Shown: piece after piece, positions 50,930 through 60,024 of the stretch
Layout: each line of letters starts with the position of its first letter
Numbering within the stretch: the stretch's first letter is position 1
NCBI RefSeq assembly: GCF_021545785.1
Contig: NZ_CP079801.1
Coordinates: forward strand, 2,910,001 to 2,974,000
Direction of reading: 5' to 3'
DNA from: Halopseudomonas maritima
GTDB lineage: Bacteria > Pseudomonadota > Gammaproteobacteria > Pseudomonadales > Pseudomonadaceae
Length of the DNA: 64,000 nt
Translations under genes and position numbers: made by a program
The notes under the pieces: generated by a model
What the model saw: only the letters and a program-made list of their open reading frames with translations
What the model was told of the DNA's origin: nothing
The model's database searches: none

Positions 50930-53587
50930 TCAGCAGTCCAGCGGGTTGGTCTTGGCAGGGTCGATACCGAATGCCTTGAGCGCGTCGGTCAGCACCTTGG
51001 GCTTGAGCTTGCCTTGCTCCACCAGCGCGCTGAGCGCGGTGTAGGCCACCCAGTGGCGGTCCACTTCGAAGAACTGACGCAGCTTGCGACGGCTGTCGCT
51101 GCGGCCGAAACCATCGGTGCCCAGCACCTTGTACGGCGCCGGAACCCACTGGCGAATCTGGTCGGCATACAGCTTCATGTAATCGGTGGCGGCGATAACC
51201 GGCCCCTGACGCTTGTCCAGGCACTGCTCGACAAAGCTGGCCTTGGCCTTGCGGCTCGGGTGCAGACGGTTGTCGCGCTCGACTGCCAGGCCGTCACGGC
51301 GCAGCTCGTTGAAGCTGGTCACGCTCCAGATGTCGGCGGTAACGCCAAAATCGTCTTTCAGAATGGCGGCGGCTTCACGCACTTCACGCAGGATGGTGCC
51401 GGAGCCCATCAGCTGCACATGTAGATCGCCCGGTTTGCCGGTGGAGTCGAGCAGGTACATGCCGCGCATGATGCCGTCTTCCACGCCTTTGCCCTTGGGC
51501 ATGGCCGGTTGGGCGTAGGCTTCGTTCATGACGGTCAGGTAGTAGTAGACGTTCTCCTGCTCCTCCATCATGCGGCGTGCGCCTTCGCGAATGATCACTG
51601 CCAGCTCGTAGCCGTAGGTCGGGTCGTAGCTGCGACAATTCGGGATGGTCGAGGCCAGCAGGTGGCTGTGACCGTCTTCGTGTTGCAGACCTTCACCGTT
51701 CAGCGTGGTACGGCCAGCGGTGCCGCCGATCAAAAAGCCCTTGGCGCGGCTGTCGCCAGCGGCCCAGGCCAGATCGCCGATACGCTGGAAGCCGAACATC
51801 GAATAGAAGATGTAGAACGGCAGCATCGGTTGGTTATGGGTGCTGTAGGCAGTACCGGCGGCAATCCAGCTGGACATGGCGCCGGCCTCGTTGATGCCTT
51901 CCTCGAGGATCTGGCCTTTCTTGTCCTCGCGGTAGAACATCACCTGATCCTTGTCGACCGGCTCGTACAGCTGGCCGACCGAGGAGTAGATGCCGAGCTG
52001 ACGGAACATGCCTTCCATACCAAAGGTACGGGCCTCGTCCGGGACAATCGGCACAATGCGCGAGCCCAGCTCCTTATCTTTGACCAGCTGCGACAGGATG
52101 CGCACAAAGGCCATGGTGGTGGAGATCTCGCGGTCGCCAGTGCCGTCCAGAATCGCCTTCAGGGTGTCCAGCGGCGGGACCGGTACGCGCTGGCTTTCGA
52201 CGCGGCGCTGGGGCATATAGCCACCCAGTGCTTCGCGGCGGGCGTGCAGGTACTTGTATTCTGCGCTGCCTTCTTCCGGCTTGTAGAAGGGCAGTTTCTC
52301 CAGCTGATCATCGTTGACCGGGATGTCGAAGCGGTCGCGGAATTTCTTCAGGCTGTCGATATCGACTTTCTTGGTGTTGTGCGCGGTGTTTTGGCCCTGG
52401 CCGGCGCCAGTGCCGTACCCTTTGATGGTCTTGGCCAGGATGACTGACGGTTGACCTTCGTGGTTGACCGCGTCGTGGTAAGCCGCATAGACCTTGTAGG
52501 GGTCGTGGCCGCCACGGTTGAGCTTCCAGATTTCTTCGTCGGAGAGGTCCTTGACCATCTCCTGCAGCTCGGGGCGGGTGCCGAAGAAGTGTTCGCGTAC
52601 AAAGGCACCGTCTTTGGCCTTGTAGTTCTGGTAGTCGCCGTCGACGGCTTCTTCCATGCGCTGCTGCAGCAGGCCGTTGTCGTCCTTGGCAAACAGCGGG
52701 TCCCACATGCGGCCCCAGATCACCTTGATAACGTTCCAGTCGGCGCCGCGGAAGCTGCCTTCCAGTTCCTGAATGATCTTGCCGTTGCCCCGCACCGGAC
52801 CGTCCAGGCGCTGCAGGTTGCAGTTGATAACGAAGATCAGGTTGTCCAGCTTCTCGCGACCGGCCAGCGAGATGGCGCCCAGGGTTTCCGGCTCGTCGGT
52901 TTCACCGTCGCCAACAAAACACCAGACCTTCTGCTTGCCGGGCTCGATAAAGCCGCGGTGCTCCAGGTATTTCATGAAGCGCGCCTGGTAGATCGCCTGA
53001 ATCGGGCCCAGGCCCATGGAGACGGTCGGGAACTGCCAGAAGTCGGGCATCAGCCAGGGGTGCGGGTAGGACGACAGGCCCTTGCCGTCGACCTCCTGGC
53101 GGAAGTTTTCCATCTGCTCTTCGCTGATGCGGCCCTCAAGGAAGGCGCGGGCATAGATGCCGGGGGAGGCGTGGCCCTGGAAGAACACCAGGTCACCGCC
53201 ATGCTCGTCGGTCGGTGCCTTGAAGAAGTAGTTGAAGCCGATGTCGTACAGCGTGGCGCTGGAGGCGAAGGTCGAGATATGGCCGCCCAGGTCCGGGTCT
53301 TGCTGGTTGGTACGCATGACCATTGCCAATGCGTTCCAGCGCACCATCGAGCGGATGCGGCGTTCCATGAACAGGTCGCCAGGCATGCGTGCTTCGTGGG
53401 TAACCGGGATGGTGTTGCGATACGGTGTGGTGATGGCGTAGGGCAGCGGGGTGCCGGTGCGGCTGGCCAGTTCACTCAGGCGGGTCATCAGGTAATGCGC
53501 GCGGTCTTCGCCTTCGTTGTCGAGCACGGATTCCAGCGCGTCGAGCCATTCCTGGGTTTCGAGCGGATCAATATCGTCTTGCTTCAT
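50930..53587 (-). CDS. aceE: Pyruvate dehydrogenase E1 component AceE
   Basis: 885 residues of the homodimeric E1 type. The thiamine-diphosphate motif GDGETDEPETLGAISLAGRE is present, with the N-terminal catalytic HxH region around GHASPGIYARAFLEGR and the HNTKKVDIDSL loop. It decarboxylates pyruvate and acetylates lipoyl groups on AceF. The longer open frame upstream is ignored because MKQDDIDPLETQEWLDAL from 53587 matches family N-termini and TGGAG precedes it. The divergent spacer to glnE holds two operator-like sites. Confidence 0.97.
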   Translation of the reverse strand: MKQDDIDPLETQEWLDALESVLDNEGEDRAHYLMTRLSELASRTGTPLPYAITTPYRNTIPVTHEARMPGDLFMERRIRSMVRWNALAMVMRTNQQDPDLGGHISTFASSATLYDIGFNYFFKAPTDEHGGDLVFFQGHASPGIYARAFLEGRISEEQMENFRQEVDGKGLSSYPHPWLMPDFWQFPTVSMGLGPIQAIYQARFMKYLEHRGFIEPGKQKVWCFVGDGETDEPETLGAISLAGREKLDNLIFVINCNLQRLDGPVRGNGKIIQELEGSFRGADWNVIKVIWGRMWDPLFAKDDNGLLQQRMEEAVDGDYQNYKAKDGAFVREHFFGTRPELQEMVKDLSDEEIWKLNRGGHDPYKVYAAYHDAVNHEGQPSVILAKTIKGYGTGAGQGQNTAHNTKKVDIDSLKKFRDRFDIPVNDDQLEKLPFYKPEEGSAEYKYLHARREALGGYMPQRRVESQRVPVPPLDTLKAILDGTGDREISTTMAFVRILSQLVKDKELGSRIVPIVPDEARTFGMEGMFRQLGIYSSVGQLYEPVDKDQVMFYREDKKGQILEEGINEAGAMSSWIAAGTAYSTHNQPMLPFYIFYSMFGFQRIGDLAWAAGDSRAKGFLIGGTAGRTTLNGEGLQHEDGHSHLLASTIPNCRSYDPTYGYELAVIIREGARRMMEEQENVYYYLTVMNEAYAQPAMPKGKGVEDGIMRGMYLLDSTGKPGDLHVQLMGSGTILREVREAAAILKDDFGVTADIWSVTSFNELRRDGLAVERDNRLHPSRKAKASFVEQCLDKRQGPVIAATDYMKLYADQIRQWVPAPYKVLGTDGFGRSDSRRKLRQFFEVDRHWVAYTALSALVEQGKLKPKVLTDALKAFGIDPAKTNPLDC

Positions 53588-53717
53588 TATGGTCTCCAGA
53601 CCTTGTGGGCCTTGCAGATGTTGGAAGCTGCTATGTGCGTGCGGTCTGCAACGCGCCACAGCCTGTGCTTGCCAAACACCTGTGGGTGTTGTGACAGATC
53701 GGGGTAAGATTTAGTTC

Positions 53718-53732
53718 TGTAGTTTTACTACA
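53718..53732. promoter_or_regulatory. Operator-like inverted repeat A upstream of aceE
   Basis: TGTAG-TTTTA-CTACA. The inner part TAGTTTTACTA fits the FadR-subfamily GntR operator pattern TNGTNNNACNA exactly. A PdhR-like pyruvate-responsive regulator is a reasonable guess. Confidence 0.6.
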
Positions 53733-53769
53733 CAAATGCGGCTTTATCTAGTCCTTCAAAGGTCTAGTA

Positions 53770-53784
53770 TGTAGCAATACTACA
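53770..53784. promoter_or_regulatory. Operator-like inverted repeat B upstream of aceE
   Basis: TGTAG-CAATA-CTACA has the same five-base arms as repeat A, with centres 52 bases apart, close to five helical turns, so dimers would sit on one face of the DNA. Confidence 0.6.
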
Positions 53785-53869
53785 TTTAGACTTGTCAGTC
53801 AGGGTTCTCGCTTTTCCCTTGTCGGCCAGCATGGCAAGCTGCGGTTTCGGTTCATGAACAGGATAGACC

Positions 53870-56824
53870 ATGCCCTCCACACTGCCTCCGTTGCCCGCTT
53901 CACTGGAAGCGTCCCGTGATCACCACCTGGCCCAGTGGTCTGCTGCGCTGGCGCAGTCTGCCCTTGCGCCGCGCAGTGCTGAACTGGACGCGCGGTTTGA
54001 GCAGCAGCTGCCGTTGGTGCTGGCTGCCAGTGACTACGTTGCCGAGCAGCTGCGTCGGGACCCTGAACTGGCCTGGCGGCTGGAGGCAGAGCAGCGACTC
54101 TGGCGGCCTTTGGCTGATGGTGGAATGCGCGAGCTGCTGCAGTCAGCGCTCGCTGAGGTGGCTAACGAGGATCAACTGGGCCAGGCGCTGCGCCGGTTTC
54201 GCCAGTGGCAGCAGGTGCGCATCATCTGGCGTGATGTACTGGATTTGGCACCGCTGCAGGAAACCACGCGGGATCTGTCCGACATGGCGGACGCCTGCAT
54301 CGACGAGGCCTATCAGTGGCTGTATCGCCAATGCTGCGCGAGTCTGGGTGAGCCGCGCAGCCGCGACGGCGAGCCGCAGCACATGGTGGTACTGGGCATG
54401 GGCAAGTTGGGCGCGGTGGAGCTCAACTTGTCCTCGGATATCGATCTGATCTTTGCCTACCCGGAGGCCGGCGAGACTGGCGGCGGGCGGCGCAGCCTGT
54501 CGAATCAGGAGTTCTTTATTCGCCTGGGGCAGAAGCTGATCAAGGCGCTGGATGCGCCGACGGTGGATGGCTTTGTGTTTCGCGTGGACATGCGCCTGCG
54601 CCCCTACGGCGACAGCGGGGCACTGGTGTTCAGCTTTGATGCGCTGGAGCAGTACTACCAGAGCCAGGGGCGCGACTGGGAGCGCTACGCGATGATCAAG
54701 GCGCGGGTGGTGGCCGGTGATCAGCAGGCTGGCGCCGAGCTGCTGGCCATGCTGCGGCCCTTCGTCTATCGCCGTTATCTTGATTTTGCCGCTATTGATG
54801 CGCTGCGTAACCTCAAGCAGATGATTCAGCGTGAGGTGCAGCGCAAAGGGCTGCAGGACAACGTCAAGCTGGGCTCGGGCGGTATCCGTGAGGTCGAGTT
54901 TATTGGTCAGGCCTTTCAGTTGATTCACGGTGGGCGCGACCGCAGCCTGCAGCAGCGGCCCATCCTGGGTGTGCTGCAGACCCTGGGCGCGAACGGCTAT
55001 CTGCCGGAAGAAGCGGTGCGGGAGTTGGCGCAGGCTTATTGCTTCCTACGTGATACCGAGCACGCGCTGCAGGCTGTGGATGATCGCCAGACCCAGATGT
55101 TGCCAATTGATGCGCAAGGGCAGGCGCGTATCGCCTGGATGCTCGGGTTTGCCGACTGGGATTCGTTTCGTGCTCGCCTGGACGCCGAGCGGGCCTGCGT
55201 TGCCGGCCACTTTGCCGGAGTGATCGCTGACCCGGACGAGGACGAAGCCGACCTGCAGTCACCGCAGGCCGACTGGGTGCCGGTCTGGGATGGCACGCTG
55301 GACGAGCCGCAGGGGCTGGAACAGCTTGAGGTGGGCGGCTTTGCTGATGCGCCGTCTGCCTGGCGCCGGCTGCAGGGTCTGCAGGGTTCGCCACGGCTGA
55401 AAGCCATGCAGCGTGCCGGGCGGGAGCGGTTGGATATCTTTATGCCGCGCCTGTTGGCGATGGCCGTCGAGCAGGACAACCCTGACCTGGCGCTGGAGCG
55501 CGTGTTGCCGTTGATCGAAGCAGTGGCCCGGCGTTCAGCCTATCTGGTGCTGCTGACGGAAAATCCGGGCGCCCTGCGTGAGCTGTTGGTGCTCTGCGCG
55601 GCCAGTCCGTGGATTGCCGAGCAGATTGCCCGCTATCCGGTGGTGCTGGACGAGCTGCTCAATGCCGGTCGCCTGTACCGGCCGCCGGAAGCCAATGAGC
55701 TGACCGATGAGCTGCGCCAGCATCTGCTACGTATCCCCGAGGACGACCTTGAGCAGCAGATGGAAACCCTGCGCTATTTCAAGCGCGCCCATGTGCTGCG
55801 CATTGCGGCCTCCGAGATCGCCGGCACTCTGCCGCTGATGAAGGTCAGCGATTACCTGACCTGGGTTGCCGAGGCGATCCTGCAGCAGGTGCTGCTCTTG
55901 GCCTGGCGGGAAATGGTTGCGCGCCACGGGCGACCCGCACGGGCCGACGGCTCACGCTGCGAGCTGGACTTTATCGTGGTGGGCTACGGCAAGGTGGGCG
56001 GTATCGAGCTTGGGCACGGCTCGGATCTTGATCTGGTGTTCATCCACGATGGTGACCCGCAGCGCGATACCGATGGCGACAAACCTATCGAAGGTAGCAA
56101 GTTCTTTACTCGGCTGGGGCAGCGCATCATTCACATGCTCAACACGCAAACGGTCTCGGGGGCGCTGTACGAGGTCGACATGCGCTTGCGTCCCTCGGGG
56201 GACTCCGGTCTGCTGGTTAGCTCGTTGGCGTCCTTCTCGCGTTACCAGCGCGACGAGGCCTGGACCTGGGAGCATCAGGCGCTGGTACGTGCCCGGGCGC
56301 TGGTAGGTTGTCAGCAGTTGGCTGCGCGCTTTGATGCTCTGCGCGCCCAGGTACTGGGGCGTGAGCGTGATGAGCAGGCGCTGGCGCGCGAGGTGGGTGA
56401 CATGCGCCAGAAGATGCGTGACAACCTGGGCACCTCGGCCACCCGGGCCGGTAGCACAGCGGAGGCGTTTACTGCTGCTCAGCTGTTTGATCTCAAGCAG
56501 GACCTAGGTGGTATCGTTGACATCGAATTTATGGTGCAATATGCGGTTCTGGCCTGGTCGTGCCGGTACCCCGAATTACTGCGCTACACAGATAACATCA
56601 GGATTCTTGATGAGCTGCAAAACGCCGGTCTGATCGCCGGTGAGGATGTCAGCGGCCTGCAGGAGGCTTACAAGGCCTACCGGGCTGCAGCTCATCGCCT
56701 GGCTCTACAGAATCAGCCGGGCAAAGTAAGCGGCGACCAGTTTCATGACTTCCGACACGGGGTCATCAAGCTCTGGCAGCAAGTGCTGCCTCCCCAGCAG
56801 CCAACCACCGAACCTCAGGGGTGA
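53870..56824 (+). CDS. glnE: Glutamine synthetase adenylyltransferase / deadenylylase
   Basis: 984 residues with two nucleotidyltransferase domains in tandem: the N-terminal adenylyl-removing domain has GMGKLGAVELNLSSDIDLIF (about residues 177-196), and the C-terminal adenylylating domain has GYGKVGGIELGHGSDLDLVF (about residues 704-723). GlnE inactivates glutamine synthetase by AMP addition when nitrogen is plentiful, under the control of PII set by GlnD (at 14356 here). It is divergent from aceE. The 73-base gap to ilvE holds no clear terminator. Confidence 0.97.
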   Translation: MPSTLPPLPASLEASRDHHLAQWSAALAQSALAPRSAELDARFEQQLPLVLAASDYVAEQLRRDPELAWRLEAEQRLWRPLADGGMRELLQSALAEVANEDQLGQALRRFRQWQQVRIIWRDVLDLAPLQETTRDLSDMADACIDEAYQWLYRQCCASLGEPRSRDGEPQHMVVLGMGKLGAVELNLSSDIDLIFAYPEAGETGGGRRSLSNQEFFIRLGQKLIKALDAPTVDGFVFRVDMRLRPYGDSGALVFSFDALEQYYQSQGRDWERYAMIKARVVAGDQQAGAELLAMLRPFVYRRYLDFAAIDALRNLKQMIQREVQRKGLQDNVKLGSGGIREVEFIGQAFQLIHGGRDRSLQQRPILGVLQTLGANGYLPEEAVRELAQAYCFLRDTEHALQAVDDRQTQMLPIDAQGQARIAWMLGFADWDSFRARLDAERACVAGHFAGVIADPDEDEADLQSPQADWVPVWDGTLDEPQGLEQLEVGGFADAPSAWRRLQGLQGSPRLKAMQRAGRERLDIFMPRLLAMAVEQDNPDLALERVLPLIEAVARRSAYLVLLTENPGALRELLVLCAASPWIAEQIARYPVVLDELLNAGRLYRPPEANELTDELRQHLLRIPEDDLEQQMETLRYFKRAHVLRIAASEIAGTLPLMKVSDYLTWVAEAILQQVLLLAWREMVARHGRPARADGSRCELDFIVVGYGKVGGIELGHGSDLDLVFIHDGDPQRDTDGDKPIEGSKFFTRLGQRIIHMLNTQTVSGALYEVDMRLRPSGDSGLLVSSLASFSRYQRDEAWTWEHQALVRARALVGCQQLAARFDALRAQVLGRERDEQALAREVGDMRQKMRDNLGTSATRAGSTAEAFTAAQLFDLKQDLGGIVDIEFMVQYAVLAWSCRYPELLRYTDNIRILDELQNAGLIAGEDVSGLQEAYKAYRAAAHRLALQNQPGKVSGDQFHDFRHGVIKLWQQVLPPQQPTTEPQG

Positions 56825-56897
56825 TTGGCGCGGGCGCGCTCAGGCAGAACCCAAGAACGCATGACTGATTGAATAGATACGTATGGAGCTGGCTGCT

Positions 56898-57821
56898 ATG
56901 TCGATGGCCGATCGTGATGGTCTAATCTGGTTTGACGGAGAAATGATTCCCTGGCGCGAGGCCAATGTGCACGTGCTGACCCACTCGCTGCACTACGGCA
57001 TGGGTGTTTTTGAAGGCGTGCGCGCTTACAACACCCCGGACGGCACCGCCATTTTCCGTCTGGATGCACACACGGATCGCCTGTTCGATTCGGCTCACAT
57101 CATGGGTATGAAAATTCCCTTTACCAAAGAGCAGCTGAACGAAGCCCAGCGCGCTGTGGTCCGTGAGAATAAGCTGGAAACTGCCTACATCCGCCCGCTG
57201 GTGTTCTACGGATCTGAAGGCATGGGTATCCGTGCTGACAACCTGAAAGTACACGTTGTTATCGCGGCCTGGCACTGGGGTGCCTACATGGGCGAAGAGG
57301 CGCTGGAGCGCGGCATCAAGATCCGCACCAGTTCCTTCACCCGTCACCACGTCAACATCACCATGACCCGCGCCAAGGCCAGCGGTGCCTACATGAACTC
57401 CATGCTGGCGCTGCAGGAAGCGGTCTCCGCCGGTGCTGATGAAGCGCTGCTGCTGGACCCGGAAGGCTACGTTGCCGAAGGTTCTGGCGAGAACGTCTTC
57501 ATCGTCAAGAACGGCACCATTTACACGCCGGAAGTGACTGCCTGCCTGAACGGCATCACCCGCGCGACCGTACTGGCGCTGGCCTCCAAGTTCGACATTC
57601 CGGTGGTTGAGAAGCGCATCACCCGTGACGAGGTCTACATCGCTGATGAAGCCTTCTTCACCGGTACTGCCGCTGAAGTAACGCCGATCCGCGAGCTGGA
57701 CGGCCGTCAGATCGGCGCCGGCCGTCGTGGCCCGATCACCGAGAAGCTGCAAAAGGCGTACTTCGATCTGGTTACCGGCCAGACCGCAGAGCACGCCGAG
57801 TGGCGGACGCTGGTAGGTTAA
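56898..57821 (+). CDS. ilvE: Branched-chain amino acid aminotransferase
   Basis: 307 residues, fold type IV PLP enzyme. The PLP lysine is Lys160 in TMTRAKASGAYMNS, and the cofactor region EGSGENVFIVKNG and EAFFTGTAAEVTPIRELDGR are conserved. It carries out the last step of valine, leucine and isoleucine synthesis. The start at 56898 (MSMADRDG) is favoured over an ATG at 56883 because it matches Pseudomonas homologues and has GGAG nine bases upstream. A heptamer-based hairpin follows. Confidence 0.96.
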   Translation: MSMADRDGLIWFDGEMIPWREANVHVLTHSLHYGMGVFEGVRAYNTPDGTAIFRLDAHTDRLFDSAHIMGMKIPFTKEQLNEAQRAVVRENKLETAYIRPLVFYGSEGMGIRADNLKVHVVIAAWHWGAYMGEEALERGIKIRTSSFTRHHVNITMTRAKASGAYMNSMLALQEAVSAGADEALLLDPEGYVAEGSGENVFIVKNGTIYTPEVTACLNGITRATVLALASKFDIPVVEKRITRDEVYIADEAFFTGTAAEVTPIRELDGRQIGAGRRGPITEKLQKAYFDLVTGQTAEHAEWRTLVG

Positions 57822-57834
57822 GGACCGCTGAAGG

Positions 57835-57894
57835 CTTTAGGCTGAACGCTGGAAGGTCAGCTTCCGCGTTCAGCTTCTAGCTTTTAGCCTCCAG
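57835..57894. repeat. Heptamer-built inverted repeat, site 2
   Basis: The left arm is CTTTAGG, CTGAACG, CTGGAAG (57835-57855). The right arm is CTTCCG (one base short), CGTTCAG, CTTCTAG, CTTTTAG, CCTCCAG (57861-57894). The inner part forms a 14-pair hairpin with one bulged T and a 5-base loop. CTGGAAG and CCTCCAG are identical to units at 11504-11642. It may serve as the ilvE 3' end. Confidence 0.75.
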
Positions 57895-57910
57895 CCTAGG
57901 GCGGCATTTT

Positions 57911-58957
57911 ATGAATATCCTGATTATCGGTCCCAGCTGGGTCGGCGACATGGTGATGGCGCAAACGCTGTTCACCTGCCTGAAGCAGCGACACGGCGAT
58001 GACTGCATGATCGATGTGCTGGCGCCCGACTGGAGCCGGCCAATCCTTGAGCGCATGCCTGAGGTTCGTCAGGCCCTGAGCTTTCCTTTGGGGCATGGCG
58101 CGCTGGAGCTGCGCACCCGGCGTGAGATAGGCCGTGGCCTGCGTGGCCAATATGATCAGGCCATTCTGCTGCCCAATTCTCTGAAATCGGCACTGGTGCC
58201 TTTTTTTGCCGATATTCCCTTGCGTACCGGCTGGCGTGGCGAAATGCGCTACGGCCTGCTTAATGACGTGCGCAAGCTCGACAAGCAGGCTCACCCGTTG
58301 ATGATCGAGCGCTTTATGGCGCTGGCCTATGAGCCGGGTATCGAACTGCCTAAACCTTATCCACGCCCGGCGCTGCAGATCGACCCTGCCTCACGCGAGC
58401 AGGCCTTGCAGCATTTTGCCCTGGAGCTGGATCGCCCGGTGCTGGCGCTCTGTCCCGGCGCCGAGTTTGGCGAGGCCAAGCGCTGGCCGTCCGAGCACTA
58501 CGCGGCGGTGGCCGATGCGCATATCCGCCAGGGCTGGCAGGTCTGGCTGTTTGGCTCGAAGAAAGACCACGCAGTGGCCGAGCAGATTCGCGGTCGACTG
58601 ATTCCGGGCTTGCGTGAGGAGGCGACCAACCTCTGCGGTGATACCAGCCTGGCGCAGGCCATTGACCTGCTGTCTTGCGCCGATGCGGTGGTCAGCAATG
58701 ACTCAGGGCTGATGCACGTAGCCTCTGCGCTCAATCGTCCGCTGGTTGCAGTCTACGGTTCTACCTCGCCCGGTTTTACGCCGCCGCTGGCTGATCGGGT
58801 AGAGACCTTGCAGCTTGGGCTTGATTGCAGCCCCTGTTTTGATCGGACCTGCCGTTTTGGCCATTACAACTGCCTGCGTGATCTGATGCCCGGGCAGGTC
58901 AATGCGGCGCTGGACCGGCTGGTCGGCAACCCGCTGTCTGATCCCCAGGACAACTGA
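57911..58957 (+). CDS. waaF: ADP-heptose:LPS heptosyltransferase II
   Basis: 348 residues, glycosyltransferase family 9. The N-terminus NILIIGPSWVGDMVMAQTLF, the central LCPGAEFGEAKRWP and the donor-binding VVSNDSGLMHVASAL are typical of WaaF. It adds the second heptose of the LPS inner core. It opens the core operon; waaC begins 5 bases after the stop. Confidence 0.96.
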   Translation: MNILIIGPSWVGDMVMAQTLFTCLKQRHGDDCMIDVLAPDWSRPILERMPEVRQALSFPLGHGALELRTRREIGRGLRGQYDQAILLPNSLKSALVPFFADIPLRTGWRGEMRYGLLNDVRKLDKQAHPLMIERFMALAYEPGIELPKPYPRPALQIDPASREQALQHFALELDRPVLALCPGAEFGEAKRWPSEHYAAVADAHIRQGWQVWLFGSKKDHAVAEQIRGRLIPGLREEATNLCGDTSLAQAIDLLSCADAVVSNDSGLMHVASALNRPLVAVYGSTSPGFTPPLADRVETLQLGLDCSPCFDRTCRFGHYNCLRDLMPGQVNAALDRLVGNPLSDPQDN

Positions 58958-58962
58958 AGCGC

Positions 58963-60024
58963 ATGCGTGTTCTGCTGATCAAGACGTCCTCGCTGGGGGA
59001 CGTCATTCATACCCTTCCGGCGCTGACCGATGCGGCACGTGCCATCCCCGGTATTCGTTTCGATTGGGTGGTGGAGGAGGGCTTTGCCGAGATACCGTCC
59101 TGGCACCCGGCCGTGGATGCCGTTATTCCCGTTGCTATCCGGCGCTGGCGCAAGAAACCGCTGCAGGCGGTGCGCAGTGGTGAGTGGGGCAACTTCAAGC
59201 GCCGCCTGCGCGAGACCCCATACGACCTGGTGATTGACGCCCAGGGGCTGCTCAAGAGCGCCTGGCTGACCCGTTACGCGCGCGCCGAGGTGGTCGGCCT
59301 GGACAAGAGTTCAGCGCGAGAGCCGCTGGCTGCGCGCTTCTACCAGCGCCGCCTGGCGGTTGCCTGGGGCCAGCACGCGGTAGAGCGGACTCGCCAGCTG
59401 TTCGGTCAGGCGTTGGGTTATACGCCAGCCGAAGGGCTGGGTGATTACGGGCTGGATCGTGGTGCGCTGGGCGCCGAGGTGGCAACCACGCCGTATGTGG
59501 TGCTGCTGCACGGTACCACCTGGGTCACCAAGCACTGGCCTGAGGTGTACTGGCGCCAACTGGCCGAGCAACTGGTGGCTGCCGGTGTCGAGGTGCGTTT
59601 GCCCTGGGGCAGTCTGGATGAGCAGGCCCGTGCCCTGCGGATTGCCGAAGGGCTCGAAGGCGCGGTGGTCTTGCCACGCCTGCCGCTGCGCGACGTTGCC
59701 CGGCAATTGGCGGGTGCCAGCGCCTGTGTGGCCGTCGATACCGGCCTGGGGCATCTGGCTGCGGCGCTGGATGTGCCCACAATATCGCTGTTCGGCCCGA
59801 CCAATCCCGGCTTTACCGGTGCCTACGGCGCGGTGCAGCAGCATCTGGCCAGTGACTTTGCCTGCGCGCCCTGTTTGCGCAAGCAGTGCAGCTATCAGCC
59901 CACCCCGGAGGATGCTCGTCGGTTCGACCTGACCCGCGAGCAACCGCTATGCTTTACCCGTCTGAACCCGGATCGGGTTATGCAGCAATTGCAGTCGTTG
60001 CTGCCCAACAAGAGAGTTGTCTGA
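58963..60024 (+). CDS. waaC: ADP-heptose:LPS heptosyltransferase I
   Basis: 353 residues, glycosyltransferase family 9. MRVLLIKTSSLGDVIHTLPA, the LLHGTTWVTKHWPE motif and AVDTGLGHLAAALDVPTISL identify WaaC, which adds the first heptose to Kdo2-lipid A. Although WaaC acts before WaaF, the order waaF-waaC is normal in this family. The stop overlaps the waaG start by one base (TGATG). Confidence 0.96.
   Translation: MRVLLIKTSSLGDVIHTLPALTDAARAIPGIRFDWVVEEGFAEIPSWHPAVDAVIPVAIRRWRKKPLQAVRSGEWGNFKRRLRETPYDLVIDAQGLLKSAWLTRYARAEVVGLDKSSAREPLAARFYQRRLAVAWGQHAVERTRQLFGQALGYTPAEGLGDYGLDRGALGAEVATTPYVVLLHGTTWVTKHWPEVYWRQLAEQLVAAGVEVRLPWGSLDEQARALRIAEGLEGAVVLPRLPLRDVARQLAGASACVAVDTGLGHLAAALDVPTISLFGPTNPGFTGAYGAVQQHLASDFACAPCLRKQCSYQPTPEDARRFDLTREQPLCFTRLNPDRVMQQLQSLLPNKRVV

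Noticed and set aside
51509..53707. Plus-strand frames of 312 and 418 codons
   Set aside because: Antisense to aceE; a product of codon bias on the opposite strand.
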